A stretch of DNA of 64,000 bases. Source: Tessaracoccus flavus (GTDB taxonomy: Bacteria > Actinomycetota > Actinomycetes > Propionibacteriales > Propionibacteriaceae). The notes below the pieces were generated by a model, which worked only from the letters and a program-made list of their open reading frames with translations, ran no database searches and was not told the DNA's origin. A program made the translations under genes and the position numbers. The DNA lies in NCBI RefSeq assembly GCF_001997295.1, contig NZ_CP019605.1:930001-994000 (forward strand). Direction: 5' to 3'. Shown piece by piece: positions 53,982-62,391 of this stretch (its first letter is position 1; every line of letters begins with the position of its first letter).

Positions 53982-54692
53982 GTGACTGAATCAAGAGTGG
54001 TGCTCGTGACCGGCGGGTCCAAGGGCATCGGCAGGGCCATGGCCGAGGCGTTCCGCGACGCCGGATACCGGGTGGCGGCGACCTACCGCTCCGGCGGGGT
54101 CCCGGACGGAGTCCTTGGCGTCACCTGCGACATCACGGACCAGGGCCAGGTCGACCAGGCGTTCGAGACCATTGAGAAGGAGCTTGGCCCGGTCGAGGTG
54201 CTCGTCGCCAACGCGGGTGTCACCCGCGACACGCTATTGATGCGGATGTCCGACGACGACTGGCAGACGGTGATCGACACCAACCTCACCGGAACCTTCC
54301 GGGTCGTGCGGCGCGCAGCCCGCCCGATGATGCGGGCCCGATTCGGGCGGATCGTGCTGATCTCATCGGTGGTGGCGCTGCTCGGATCGCCCGGACAGAT
54401 CAACTACTCGTCGTCGAAGGCCGCCCTCGTCGGCATGGCCCGCAGCCTGACCCGCGAGCTGGGGACCAGGAACGTCACCGCCAACGTCGTCGCACCCGGC
54501 TTCATCGAGACCGACATGACCTCCGTGCTCGGGGAGGACACCATCGCCGATTACAGGAAGCGCATCCCAGCCGGTCGCCTGGGGAGCGTCGATGACGTGG
54601 CCCGCGCCGTCCTGTTCCTCGCCAATGATTCGTCCGGCTACATCTCCGGCGCGGTCCTGCCGGTTGATGGCGGCCTGGGCATGGGCCACTAG
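53982..54692 (+). CDS. fabG: 3-oxoacyl-ACP reductase FabG
   Basis: This short-chain reductase makes 3-hydroxyacyl-ACP with NADPH in fatty-acid synthesis. The 236 residues show the NADPH motif VTGGSKGIGRAM, NAGVT, the catalytic Ser in ISSVVALLG and YSSSK, and the FabG C-terminus GFIETDMT and SGAVLPVDGGLGMGH. The GTG start gives the family length. fabI follows 16 bases later, so both reductive steps are paired, as with mycobacterial fabG-inhA. Confidence 0.96.
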   Translation: MTESRVVLVTGGSKGIGRAMAEAFRDAGYRVAATYRSGGVPDGVLGVTCDITDQGQVDQAFETIEKELGPVEVLVANAGVTRDTLLMRMSDDDWQTVIDTNLTGTFRVVRRAARPMMRARFGRIVLISSVVALLGSPGQINYSSSKAALVGMARSLTRELGTRNVTANVVAPGFIETDMTSVLGEDTIADYRKRIPAGRLGSVDDVARAVLFLANDSSGYISGAVLPVDGGLGMGH

Positions 54693-54708
54693 ACACCAAG
54701 GAGATCTC

Positions 54709-55482
54709 ATGGGGTTGCTTGAAGGAAAGAACATCCTGGTCACCGGCGTGACCATGCGCACGTCGATCGCCTACGCGGTGGTGGACATCGCCCAGCGGGA
54801 GGGGGCCACCGTGGTGGTCTCGGCCGCAGGTCGGGCCGTCGCCCCCGCACAGCGGGCCATCTCGAAACTGGAGACGGTGCCGCCGCTGATCGAGCTCGAC
54901 ATCACCGACCCTGAGCACCTCGCGGAGCTCCCGGAGCGGCTCGGGGTGCTGATCGACGGCGGGCTCGACGGCATCGTCCACTCGATCGCTTATGCCGATC
55001 CGGAGAAGGCGCTCGGGGGTGCATTCCTCACCACCGACTGGGAGACCGTCGGCAACGCGCTGCACATCTCGGCCTACTCGCTGCAGTCGTTGACAATGGC
55101 GGCCAAGCCGCTGCTCAACCGCGGTTCCAGTGTCGTGGGCCTCACGTTCGATGCCCGGGTGAGCTGGCCGTCCTATGACTGGATGGGGGTGGCGAAGGCT
55201 GCACTCGAATCCACGTCGCGCTACCTGGCGCGCTACCTCGGTCCGGATGGGATCCGCTGCAACCTCGTTGCGGCCGGCCCCGTGGACACGGTGGCGAAGA
55301 AGGCGATCCCGGGCGCATCCAGCTTCAACGACATCTGGGCCGAACGGGCCCCGCTGTCCTGGGACTCGAGCGACGCCGTCCCCTCGGCCAAGGCTGTGGT
55401 GGCACTGCTGAGCGACTGGTTCCCTGCCACCACCGGCGAGATGGTCCACGTCGACGGAGGGCTCCACTCCACCGGAGCCTGA
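54709..55482 (+). CDS. fabI: Enoyl-ACP reductase FabI/InhA
   Basis: This enzyme reduces the enoyl-ACP double bond with NADH in the last step of each fatty-acid elongation cycle. The 257 residues start MGLLEGKNILVTGVT and show LVVSAAGRAV, the Y-x6-K active site in SYDWMGVAKAALES, and the C-terminal VDGG. ATG 54709 has AAGGAG. It is the target type of triclosan and isoniazid in other species. It belongs to fabG-fabI. Confidence 0.96.
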   Translation: MGLLEGKNILVTGVTMRTSIAYAVVDIAQREGATVVVSAAGRAVAPAQRAISKLETVPPLIELDITDPEHLAELPERLGVLIDGGLDGIVHSIAYADPEKALGGAFLTTDWETVGNALHISAYSLQSLTMAAKPLLNRGSSVVGLTFDARVSWPSYDWMGVAKAALESTSRYLARYLGPDGIRCNLVAAGPVDTVAKKAIPGASSFNDIWAERAPLSWDSSDAVPSAKAVVALLSDWFPATTGEMVHVDGGLHSTGA

Positions 55483-55558
55483 ACCCGGACCGACGACCGC
55501 CCGCGATGATCCGGGTGCTGCCCAGGGTGGCGGAGCGCGGCGCTCACCATCGGTCGGG

Positions 55559-55564
55559 TAGCGT
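55559..55564 (+). promoter_or_regulatory. -10 box for the ABC ATPase-NfeD-SPFH cluster (leaderless)
   Basis: TAGCGT ends seven bases before ATG 55572, without a Shine-Dalgarno sequence. Confidence 0.5.
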
Positions 55565-55571
55565 TGTGGTC

Positions 55572-56360
55572 ATGGCATCGGTGGCAGAACTGGCAGGGGT
55601 AACGATCAGGCGTGGGAACGCGGTTCTGCTCGACCAGATCAGCCTCGTCATCCGCGAAGAAGAGCGCTGGGTCGTCATCGGCCCCAACGGAGCCGGGAAG
55701 ACCACGCTGCTCCAGTTGCTCTCCGCCCAGCTCTACCCGACCGATGGGGTCGTCGGCGTCCTCGGCGAGGTGGTCGGCGCCGTCGACGTATTCGAGCTGA
55801 GGCCGCGGATCGGGCTCACCTCCTCGGCGCTGGCCGAGCGGATTCCGCACGACGAGAAGGTCCGCGACGTCGTGCTGTCGGCGGCCTACGCCGTTGTCGG
55901 GCGCTGGCGTGAGGAGTACGACGATTACGACGTCGAGCAGGCCGAACGGCTGCTCGGCTCGCTGCGCGTCCAACGCCTCGCCGAACGCACGTTCGGCACC
56001 CTGAGCGAGGGGGAGCGCAAGCGGGTGCAGATCGCCCGGGCGTTGATGACCGACCCCGAACTGCTGCTGCTGGACGAACCCGCCGGGGGCCTCGACCTCG
56101 CGGGTCGGGAGGCGCTGGTCGACACCTTGTCGGAGCTTTGCACCGATCCGGACTCGCCGGCGACGGTGCTCGTCACGCACCACGTCGAGGAGATCCCGGA
56201 GGGCATCACGCACTGCCTTCTGCTCAACTCCGGACGGGTCGTGGCGGCGGGCCCGCTCGCCGACACGCTGACCGACGAGAACCTCAGCCGGACGTTTGAC
56301 ATGCCACTGTCGGTGGGTCAGGTCGAGGGCCGCTGGAGCGCGAGGAGCCGACGTGGGTGA
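55572..56360 (+). CDS. ABC transporter ATPase (stand-alone)
   Basis: This 262-residue ATPase has Walker A GPNGAGKTT (about residue 38), the LSEGERKRVQIA signature (Gly to Glu change from LSGGE), Walker B LLLLDEPAGGLDLAG and VTHHVEEIPEG. No permease gene follows; instead NfeD and SPFH genes come next, overlapping by eight bases. The signature and GLDLAGRE match ModF/YfhF-like soluble ATPases, but I cannot name the family. The in-frame ATG at 55506 has no promoter or ribosome site. Confidence 0.87.
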   Translation: MASVAELAGVTIRRGNAVLLDQISLVIREEERWVVIGPNGAGKTTLLQLLSAQLYPTDGVVGVLGEVVGAVDVFELRPRIGLTSSALAERIPHDEKVRDVVLSAAYAVVGRWREEYDDYDVEQAERLLGSLRVQRLAERTFGTLSEGERKRVQIARALMTDPELLLLDEPAGGLDLAGREALVDTLSELCTDPDSPATVLVTHHVEEIPEGITHCLLLNSGRVVAAGPLADTLTDENLSRTFDMPLSVGQVEGRWSARSRRG

Positions 56361-56829
56361 ACTGCTGGACTGGATCCGGGACAACCTCTGGGTCGGCTGG
56401 GGAGTCGGGGCGCTCGGTCTGGCCGCCGCCGAACTGCTGACCCTGGACCTCACGTTGCTCATGCTCGCCGTCGGTGCGGCCGCGGGCGGCGTCACCGCCC
56501 TCATCTTTCCCTCGCTCATCTGGCTGCAACTCATCGTCGCGATCGTGACCGCGGTGGCGACACTGTTCCTGCTACGGCCCACTCTTCTCGAGAAGGTGCG
56601 CAAGGCCCCCGGCTATCGCTCCAGCCTGGACACGCTGGTGGGGACGAGCGGTGTGGCCACCACGGAGATCACCGGTGTGACAGGTGAGGTGAAGGTCGAC
56701 GGTCAGGTCTGGCAGGCGCGCAGCTTCGACCCTAGCGTCGTCATCAGCGCCGGCGAGCACATCGAGGTGTATGGCCTTGACGGCATCACCCTCATCATCT
56801 ACCCAAGCCAACGGCAACTAGGCCATTAG
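56353..56829 (+). CDS. NfeD-like membrane protein
   Basis: NfeD-family proteins work with SPFH proteins in membrane organisation and protein quality control. The 158 residues have N-terminal membrane helices (about 15-75) and a C-terminal OB-fold domain (about 95-150, GTSGVATTEITGVTGEVKVDG). It lacks the ClpP-like protease domain of long NfeD. GTG 56353 overlaps the upstream ATPase gene by eight bases with GAGGAG ahead. The SPFH partner follows nine bases later. Confidence 0.9.
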   Translation: MGELLDWIRDNLWVGWGVGALGLAAAELLTLDLTLLMLAVGAAAGGVTALIFPSLIWLQLIVAIVTAVATLFLLRPTLLEKVRKAPGYRSSLDTLVGTSGVATTEITGVTGEVKVDGQVWQARSFDPSVVISAGEHIEVYGLDGITLIIYPSQRQLGH

Positions 56830-56838
56830 GAGGCCCCC

Positions 56839-58014
56839 ATGCCAGATGCAAGTCTGTTCATTCTCATCGCGCTGGTCGTCGTCATCGTCATGCTGCTCGC
56901 GGCCACACTCAAGATCATCCGGCAGCAGCAGGTGGCGCTTGTCGAGCGGCTGGGCAAGTTCCGCAAGGCGCTCGAACCTGGGCCCCATCTCGTGGTGCCT
57001 TTCTTCGACCAGATCCGCTACACCCTCGACATGCGCGAGCAGGTGGTCCCCTTCCCGCCGCAGGGCGTCATCACCGAGGACAACCTCATGGTGAGCATCG
57101 ATTCGGTCATCTACTTCCAGATCGTCGACCCCAAGCGGGCCGCGTACGAGGCGCAGGACTACCGCTCCGCCATCGAGCAGCTGACGATGACCACCCTGCG
57201 AAACATCATCGGCGGAATGGACCTGGAGGCGGCGCTGACGTCGCGCGAGGAGATCAACCAGCGCCTCCGTGCCGTCTTGGACGAGGCCACCGGCAAGTGG
57301 GGCATCAAGGTCAACCGTGTGGAGCTGCGGGCCATCGAGCCGCCCGCGACCATTCGTGACGCGATGGAGAAGGGCGCCCGCGCCGAGCGCGACAAGCGTG
57401 CCCAGATCCTGCTCGCCGAGGGCCAGCGCCAGTCGATGATCCTCTCCGCGGGAGGCGACCGTGAGGCCGCGATCCTGCGCGCCCAAGGCGACAGGGAGGC
57501 CGCGGTGCTGCGAGCCCAGGCCGACCGGCAGGCCCAGATGCTCCGCTCCGAGGGCGAGGCCCAGGCGATCACGACGGTCTTCAACGCCATCCATGCGGGT
57601 GAGCCCGATCAGGCCCTGCTCGCCTACCAGTACATGCAGATGCTGCCCAACCTGGCACAGGGCGACTCCAACAAGGTCTGGATCATCCCCAGCGAACTGA
57701 ACGACGCGCTCAAGGGCCTCGGCCAGGCGTCCGGGTCCGACGAGGTCCGCGAGTACGTCTCGCGAGCCGCACGCCAGTTCACGGCACCGGAGAAGGTCGA
57801 CGTTCACGCCGAGATCGAGGAACACGCGAGGAGGGACCGGCAGCGGTCCAACGAGACCGTCGAGAAGGCCATCGCCGACGCCAAGGCTCTCGAGCAGAAC
57901 AAGGCGTCACGGCTGGCGGGTGGCCCCGCCGCCATCAATCAGAAGGCCACGCCCCCCGCCCAGCCTCAGGATCAGCCCGAGGCCCAGCCGCAGGAGGACC
58001 CTGCGGAGAGTTAG
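56839..58014 (+). CDS. SPFH/band-7 protein (QmcA/stomatin-like), NfeD partner
   Basis: This 391-residue scaffold protein has an N-terminal membrane helix (about 6-27), the QmcA/slipin block QQVALVERLGKFRKAL, the SPFH domain (to about 190) with PFPPQGVITEDNLMVSIDSVI, a coiled-coil of Glu/Arg/Ala (about 195-245) and a long Pro/Gln-rich C-terminal tail (about 330-391). ATG 56839 has GGAGG. Pairing with NfeD is the standard operon form. Its last four bases overlap the converging transporter gene. Confidence 0.94.
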   Translation: MPDASLFILIALVVVIVMLLAATLKIIRQQQVALVERLGKFRKALEPGPHLVVPFFDQIRYTLDMREQVVPFPPQGVITEDNLMVSIDSVIYFQIVDPKRAAYEAQDYRSAIEQLTMTTLRNIIGGMDLEAALTSREEINQRLRAVLDEATGKWGIKVNRVELRAIEPPATIRDAMEKGARAERDKRAQILLAEGQRQSMILSAGGDREAAILRAQGDREAAVLRAQADRQAQMLRSEGEAQAITTVFNAIHAGEPDQALLAYQYMQMLPNLAQGDSNKVWIIPSELNDALKGLGQASGSDEVREYVSRAARQFTAPEKVDVHAEIEEHARRDRQRSNETVEKAIADAKALEQNKASRLAGGPAAINQKATPPAQPQDQPEAQPQEDPAES

Positions 58015-58967
58015 TCGCTAGAGGCTGACCTCGACATCCGGGTTGCGACCACGGAACCGGTCAGGAGCTGCGCCTGGTGGTAGAGCATCAGCGGTATCAC
58101 CAGGAGCCCGACGGTTGCTCCGCCGAACAGCACGCTGGCCATCGGTACGCCGGTGGCCAGCGACTTCTTGGTGCCGCAGAACATCAGTGCGATGCGGTCC
58201 TCGCGCGGAAAGCCGAGCCAACCCCCGGCCCGCCACGTGAGCCAGAACATCGCGGCCATGAGCCCGAGCACGATCGGCACTACCAGCACCAGGTCCAGGG
58301 GCTGCAGCTGCCGCCACACGCCGGACACCCGCAGGTCGGAGAAGGCACCGTAGACGATGAGTCCGATGACCACCTGGTCGAGGTACTTCAGCCGCGAGCG
58401 GTGCCTCGCCATGAATCCCGCGGTGGCGAAGCGTGAGAGCTGGCCCAGCAGGAACGGCAGCGCCAGCTGCACGACGACACCCACCAGCTGATCGAAGCCG
58501 ATCCCGCCGCCGTCGGCACCGGGGAAGAAGAGGATGGCCAGCAGCGGAGTGATCCCGACGCCGGCGATGTTGGACGCGGTGGCTGACACCATGGCGGCCG
58601 GCACGTTGCCGCCCGCCAGCGACGTCATCGTGATCGACATCTGGACCGTGGAGGGCACCAGGCAGAGAAAGACCAGACCGATCCGGATCGGCTCCGACAG
58701 CCCCGGAACAGCGAGCATGGGGAGCGCCAACAGGGGGAACACGACGAACGTCGTAGCCAGGATGGTGAGGTGCAGCTTCCAGTTGATGAGGCCAGCCCGC
58801 GTCTCGGCCGCGGACAGCCGAGCGCCGTAGCCGAAGAACAGGACGAACACGCCCACCTTGGTCACCACGTCGAAGGCGGCGGCAGCGTCCCCGCGGATCG
58901 GCAGGGTCAACCCGAGCGCCAGTGCCCCGAGGATCAGGAACACCGTTGGGTCGAGCTTCAGCTTCAT
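58011..58967 (-). CDS. Bile acid:sodium symporter-like (SBF-like) transporter
   Basis: This 318-residue protein has about ten membrane helices. It starts MKLKLDPTVFLILGALALGL and has the SBF-like crossover helix pattern PSTVQMSITMTSLAGGNVPAA and FCGTKKSLATGVPMASVLF. This is the YfeH/PSE-like class; the substrate is unknown (organic anion or metabolite). ATG 58967 overlaps the pabB stop by four bases (ATGA), so the two genes may be co-transcribed, though no functional link is known. Confidence 0.88.
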   Translation of the reverse strand: MKLKLDPTVFLILGALALGLTLPIRGDAAAAFDVVTKVGVFVLFFGYGARLSAAETRAGLINWKLHLTILATTFVVFPLLALPMLAVPGLSEPIRIGLVFLCLVPSTVQMSITMTSLAGGNVPAAMVSATASNIAGVGITPLLAILFFPGADGGGIGFDQLVGVVVQLALPFLLGQLSRFATAGFMARHRSRLKYLDQVVIGLIVYGAFSDLRVSGVWRQLQPLDLVLVVPIVLGLMAAMFWLTWRAGGWLGFPREDRIALMFCGTKKSLATGVPMASVLFGGATVGLLVIPLMLYHQAQLLTGSVVATRMSRSASSD

Positions 58968-60681
58968 GGGGCGTCCTCCAGCCGTGCGTTGAGCACGCCG
59001 CGCACGGCGTTCGTGACGACGATAGCCTCAGCGCGCAGCAGTTCGTCGACCGTCACGACGCGTTCGTCGATGTGGGTGGCTCCGATGAGCTCGGGGTGTG
59101 CGAGTACCTCGTCGCGTTGCGTCCCCGGCAGCAGACCCACGTTGACCGGTGGTGTGACCCAGCGGCCGTCGACGCGGGCGAACACATTGGACCTGCCACC
59201 CTCGAGCACCCGGCGCCGCGCGTCGAAGCCGATCACGTCGAAGACCCCCCACCGCTCTGCGGTCGCGACTGCCGCGTCCATGACGGGCCTGCCCGTCGTT
59301 TTGTGGGCGGCCAGAGCGTTGGGCGGCCAGGGGCGCTCGTCCAGCCGGACGCTGACCGGGGCCGCGGTGTGCGCCAGCGGGCTCCGCGTCACCGAGACCT
59401 CCCCGCTGAAGGACAGTTGCAGCCGGACACGCCAGGACCCGGCCGGGGTGCCCCTCACTGCCTCCGCGACCGCGTCGCCGGGAGCTGGGAAGCCGAGTGC
59501 TGCGGCCGAGGCGGCGAGCCTGGCCTCGTGACGCGCGAGCAGCGGGGCCTGGCCGTCGACGACCCGCATGGTCTCGATGAGGGCGACGTCGGGCTCCAGG
59601 GCGGTGGCGAAGCCGCCCTTCGCGCGGCACTCGGCCCACTCCGTCTCCGCTGTGCTGTCGGCGACGATGCCGGAGCCCACGCCGAGCGTGGCGGAGCCGT
59701 CGTCGTCGATCTCGAGGGTGCGGATCGCCACGCTGAGCGTCATCGTCCACCCGAGAGGGCCGTCCGAGGGTTCGATCACGCCGAGCGACCCGGTGTAGAG
59801 CCCGCGGCGGTCGAGCTCAGTGTCTCGGATGAGCCCCATGCTGGAGAGCTTGGGGGCGCCGGTGATGGAGCCACAGGGGAAGGTGGCGGCCAGGACCTGG
59901 CCAGGGGTGGTCCCAGGGGCGAGCTCGGCGCGCACGGTGCTGGTCATCTGCCAGAGCTGGCCGACGCGTTCCACCTCGAACAGGCGAGGAACCTCGACGG
60001 TGCCGGGAAGGGCGACGCGGCTGAGGTCGTTTCGGATGAGGTCGACGATCATGAGGTTCTCGGCGCGGTTCTTCGGGTCATCGCTGAGAGTCGAGGGGGG
60101 TCGTCCGACGGGGCCGTGCCCTTCATGGGCCGGCTCATCACCGTGCCCGCCTCGACATGGAGGAACAGCTCCGGGGAGAGGCTCAGGGTCCAGGGCGCTG
60201 CAGGCCCGGGCAGGTGGGCGAGCACCCCGAACTCGACCGGCTGGCGGCGCCGGAGCCGGGCGTACAGAGCGCGGGGATCCCCGACGGCCCGCGCGTGGAC
60301 GCGGTGGGTGTAGTTGACCTGGTACGCAGTGCCGTCCGCGATGGCACGGTGGAGTCGGTCGACGGTGGTCGAGAAACGTTGCTGGTCGACGTCGTGGCCG
60401 GGGTTGGCCAGCCAGGCGGAGCCGGTGGCCAGCCAGCCCTCGGGATCGGCGGGGGTGCGGTCCGCGAACCAGTACAGCGCGCCGGCACCCCCAGGACGCA
60501 CCCCCAGGTGCGCCTCGCCCAGGTCGTAGGGCAGCCAGGCGAGGCAGTGCCAGCCGCGGTCCCACCCCCGTCGCAGCTCCTCATCGACGGTGTCGAGAGT
60601 CACGCGCGCGGTGTGCCGGAGGTGGGTGAGGAGCGTCGCCCTGCCCGCCCGGGCATCGTCGAGCAGCGCGAACGGTTCCAT
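58964..60681 (-). pseudogene. pabB: PabB-PabC fusion (aminodeoxychorismate synthase/lyase), apparent frameshift
   Basis: PabB makes 4-amino-4-deoxychorismate from chorismate and PabC releases 4-aminobenzoate for folate. The N-terminal TrpE-like part (MEPFALLDDARAGRAT..., GTAYQVNYTHR, ELFLHVEAG) is in one frame from 60681 to about 60100. The rest (DPKNRAENLMIVDLIRNDLSRVA, PCGSITGAPK) is in another frame to 58964. One missing base near the G6 run at 60095-60100 (or the C-run at 60111) would restore a 572-residue protein. The last 190 residues are a PabC aminotransferase IV domain with the PLP Lys in LAAHKTTGR. Either a homopolymer error or true inactivation. Confidence 0.85.
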
Positions 60682-60714
60682 GACGCCCAAGGGTAGCCAG
60701 GTTCCCTGCTTCCC

Positions 60715-60720
60715 TAAGCT
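60715..60720 (+). promoter_or_regulatory. -10 box for the TrmH-family gene (leaderless)
   Basis: TAAGCT ends six bases before GTG 60727. The divergent pabB -10 candidate (TACCCT, 60690-60695) is about 20 bases away. Confidence 0.5.
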
Positions 60721-60726
60721 GGACCG

Positions 60727-61500
60727 GTGCTGATCGACGTCTCCGACCCGAGCGACCCCCGACTGAACGACTTCGTAGGGCTACGTGACGCACGCCTGCG
60801 GCAGGCCGAGGGGCGGTTCATCGCCGAAGGGCTGAAGATCATCGAGCGCGCCTTTGCCGCTGGCTGTCGACCGCGGGCGCTTCTGCTACAGCCACGCTGG
60901 TTGGACGGGCTCGACGAGCTCCTGCGTGCGTGGCCGGAGGTTCCCGTGTATGTGGGCACCGAGGCGATGATCGAGCAGGTGAGCGGGTTCCACGTGCACC
61001 GGGGGGCGTTGGGATCCTTCGACCGGCCGGGCGAGGCCGCGTGGGAGGGGCTCCTGAGCGGACGTCGGCTCGTGGTCTGCGAGGGGATCGTCGACCACGC
61101 CAACACCGGGGCGATCGCGCGGCTGGCGGCGGGACTCGGCTGGGACGGACTCCTCGTGTCCGCAGGTGGGGCCGACCCGCTCTACCGACGGGCGATCAAG
61201 TCGTCCATGGGCGCCACCTTGTCGCTGCCGTGGCGGCGCATGCAATCCGACGGTGACCTCACCCTGCTCAAACAGGCCGGGTTCAGGCTGGTGGCCTCGA
61301 CGCTCGCGCCCCGTGCCACCGACCTGCGCGACTACCGGCCGTCCGACCGGGTGGCTCTGCTGCTCGGCACCGAGGGGTTCGGGCTCAGCGACGAATGGCT
61401 CGCGGCGGCAGACGACCAGGTGACGATCCCGATGGCCGCTGGCGTGGACTCCCTCAACGTGGCGACCGCGGCCGCCATCCTGGCCTACGCGCTTCGCTGA
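60727..61500 (+). CDS. SPOUT/TrmH-family RNA 2'-O-methyltransferase
   Basis: This 257-residue RNA methyltransferase has an N-terminal L30e-like substrate domain (GRFIAEGLKIIERAFAAG) and a SPOUT knot domain with NTGAIARLAAGLGWDGLLVS, LLLGTEGFGLSDEW and IPMAAGVDSLNVATAAAI, the three SAM-binding motifs. The target (23S rRNA or tRNA) cannot be told. GTG 60727 fits the leaderless promoter. A HAD gene follows after 40 bases with its own -10. Confidence 0.93.
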   Translation: MLIDVSDPSDPRLNDFVGLRDARLRQAEGRFIAEGLKIIERAFAAGCRPRALLLQPRWLDGLDELLRAWPEVPVYVGTEAMIEQVSGFHVHRGALGSFDRPGEAAWEGLLSGRRLVVCEGIVDHANTGAIARLAAGLGWDGLLVSAGGADPLYRRAIKSSMGATLSLPWRRMQSDGDLTLLKQAGFRLVASTLAPRATDLRDYRPSDRVALLLGTEGFGLSDEWLAAADDQVTIPMAAGVDSLNVATAAAILAYALR

Positions 61501-61527
61501 GCGGCTGGCCTGAGCGCGGATCCAGGC

Positions 61528-61533
61528 TATGGT
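61528..61533 (+). promoter_or_regulatory. -10 box for the HAD phosphatase gene (leaderless)
   Basis: TATGGT ends seven bases before ATG 61541. The in-frame ATG at 61529 lies within the box and is unlikely to be the start. Confidence 0.5.
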
Positions 61534-61540
61534 GCCCGGC

Positions 61541-62329
61541 ATGGTTGCAGTGATCGCCGTGGACATGGACGGCACGTTTCTCAGACCCGACGACACCTAC
61601 GATCGCGCGCGGTTCGAGCGCTTGAGGGAGCGGATGCGCGCCCAGGGGGTCCGTTTCGTCGTGGCGAGCGGTAATCAGCTCCATCAGTTGCGGTCGTTCT
61701 TCGCCGAGGCCGACGGGTGCGCCTATGTGGCCGAGAACGGCCACATCGTCGTGGACGAGGGTTCCACCGCACCACTGTCGCGCTCTGTCCTCGCCGCCGA
61801 TGCGTCGCTGCGCGTCATCAACGCGCTGGACGCCGTCGGGTTCCCGTACGTGATGAGCGGCACCGAGTGCGCCTTCGTGAGAGCGGACGCGCCGCCGCAC
61901 TTCGTCGACCTGGTCCGGCGCTACTACCACCGCCTCGAGGTGGTCTCGGATCTCAGGGACCTCGACGTCGAGGTGATGAAGTTCGCCATGATCACCGACG
62001 TCGACCCCGACGAGGTCGCCACGCGGATCGAAGGAGAGGTCGGTGACGTGATGAGCGTCGTCGTCTCAGGGCCGCGCGACCTCGACCTCAATCAGCCGGG
62101 CGTGACCAAGGCGTTCGGGCTGGGTCTGCTCCTTGACCGGTGGGGCGTCTCCTGGGACGACGTTGTCGCGTTCGGCGACGGAGGCAACGACGTCGAACTG
62201 CTGCAGGCCGCCGGGCGCGGGTATGCCATGGAGGGTGCGCGCGACGAACTCGTGGCGGTGGCCAGTCATCGGACGGGCCGCAACACTGATGACGCCGTGC
62301 TGACGCTGATCGAGGAGATCCTCCACTGA
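61541..62329 (+). CDS. HAD-superfamily (Cof-type) hydrolase
   Basis: This 262-residue phosphatase of the HAD IIB/Cof group acts on sugar phosphates, flavin phosphate or similar small molecules. It has the catalytic motif DMDGTFLRPDD (nucleophile Asp near residue 8), VASGNQLHQLR and the C-terminal metal motif VVAFGDGGNDVELLQAAGRGYAM. The cap domain is the C2B type. Substrate is unknown. It is followed by a strong terminator. Confidence 0.92.
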   Translation: MVAVIAVDMDGTFLRPDDTYDRARFERLRERMRAQGVRFVVASGNQLHQLRSFFAEADGCAYVAENGHIVVDEGSTAPLSRSVLAADASLRVINALDAVGFPYVMSGTECAFVRADAPPHFVDLVRRYYHRLEVVSDLRDLDVEVMKFAMITDVDPDEVATRIEGEVGDVMSVVVSGPRDLDLNQPGVTKAFGLGLLLDRWGVSWDDVVAFGDGGNDVELLQAAGRGYAMEGARDELVAVASHRTGRNTDDAVLTLIEEILH

Positions 62330-62343
62330 CCTGACAAGGCAAA

Positions 62344-62371
62344 GTGCCCCGCCGCTGACGCGGCGGGGCAC
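62344..62371. terminator. Terminator between HAD gene and nuclease gene
   Basis: GTGCCCCGCCGC and GCGGCGGGGCAC form a perfect 12-base-pair stem with a four-base loop. It lies between two converging genes and could serve both. Confidence 0.85.
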
Positions 62372-62391
62372 CTCTGGTTTAGCAGGGAGTG

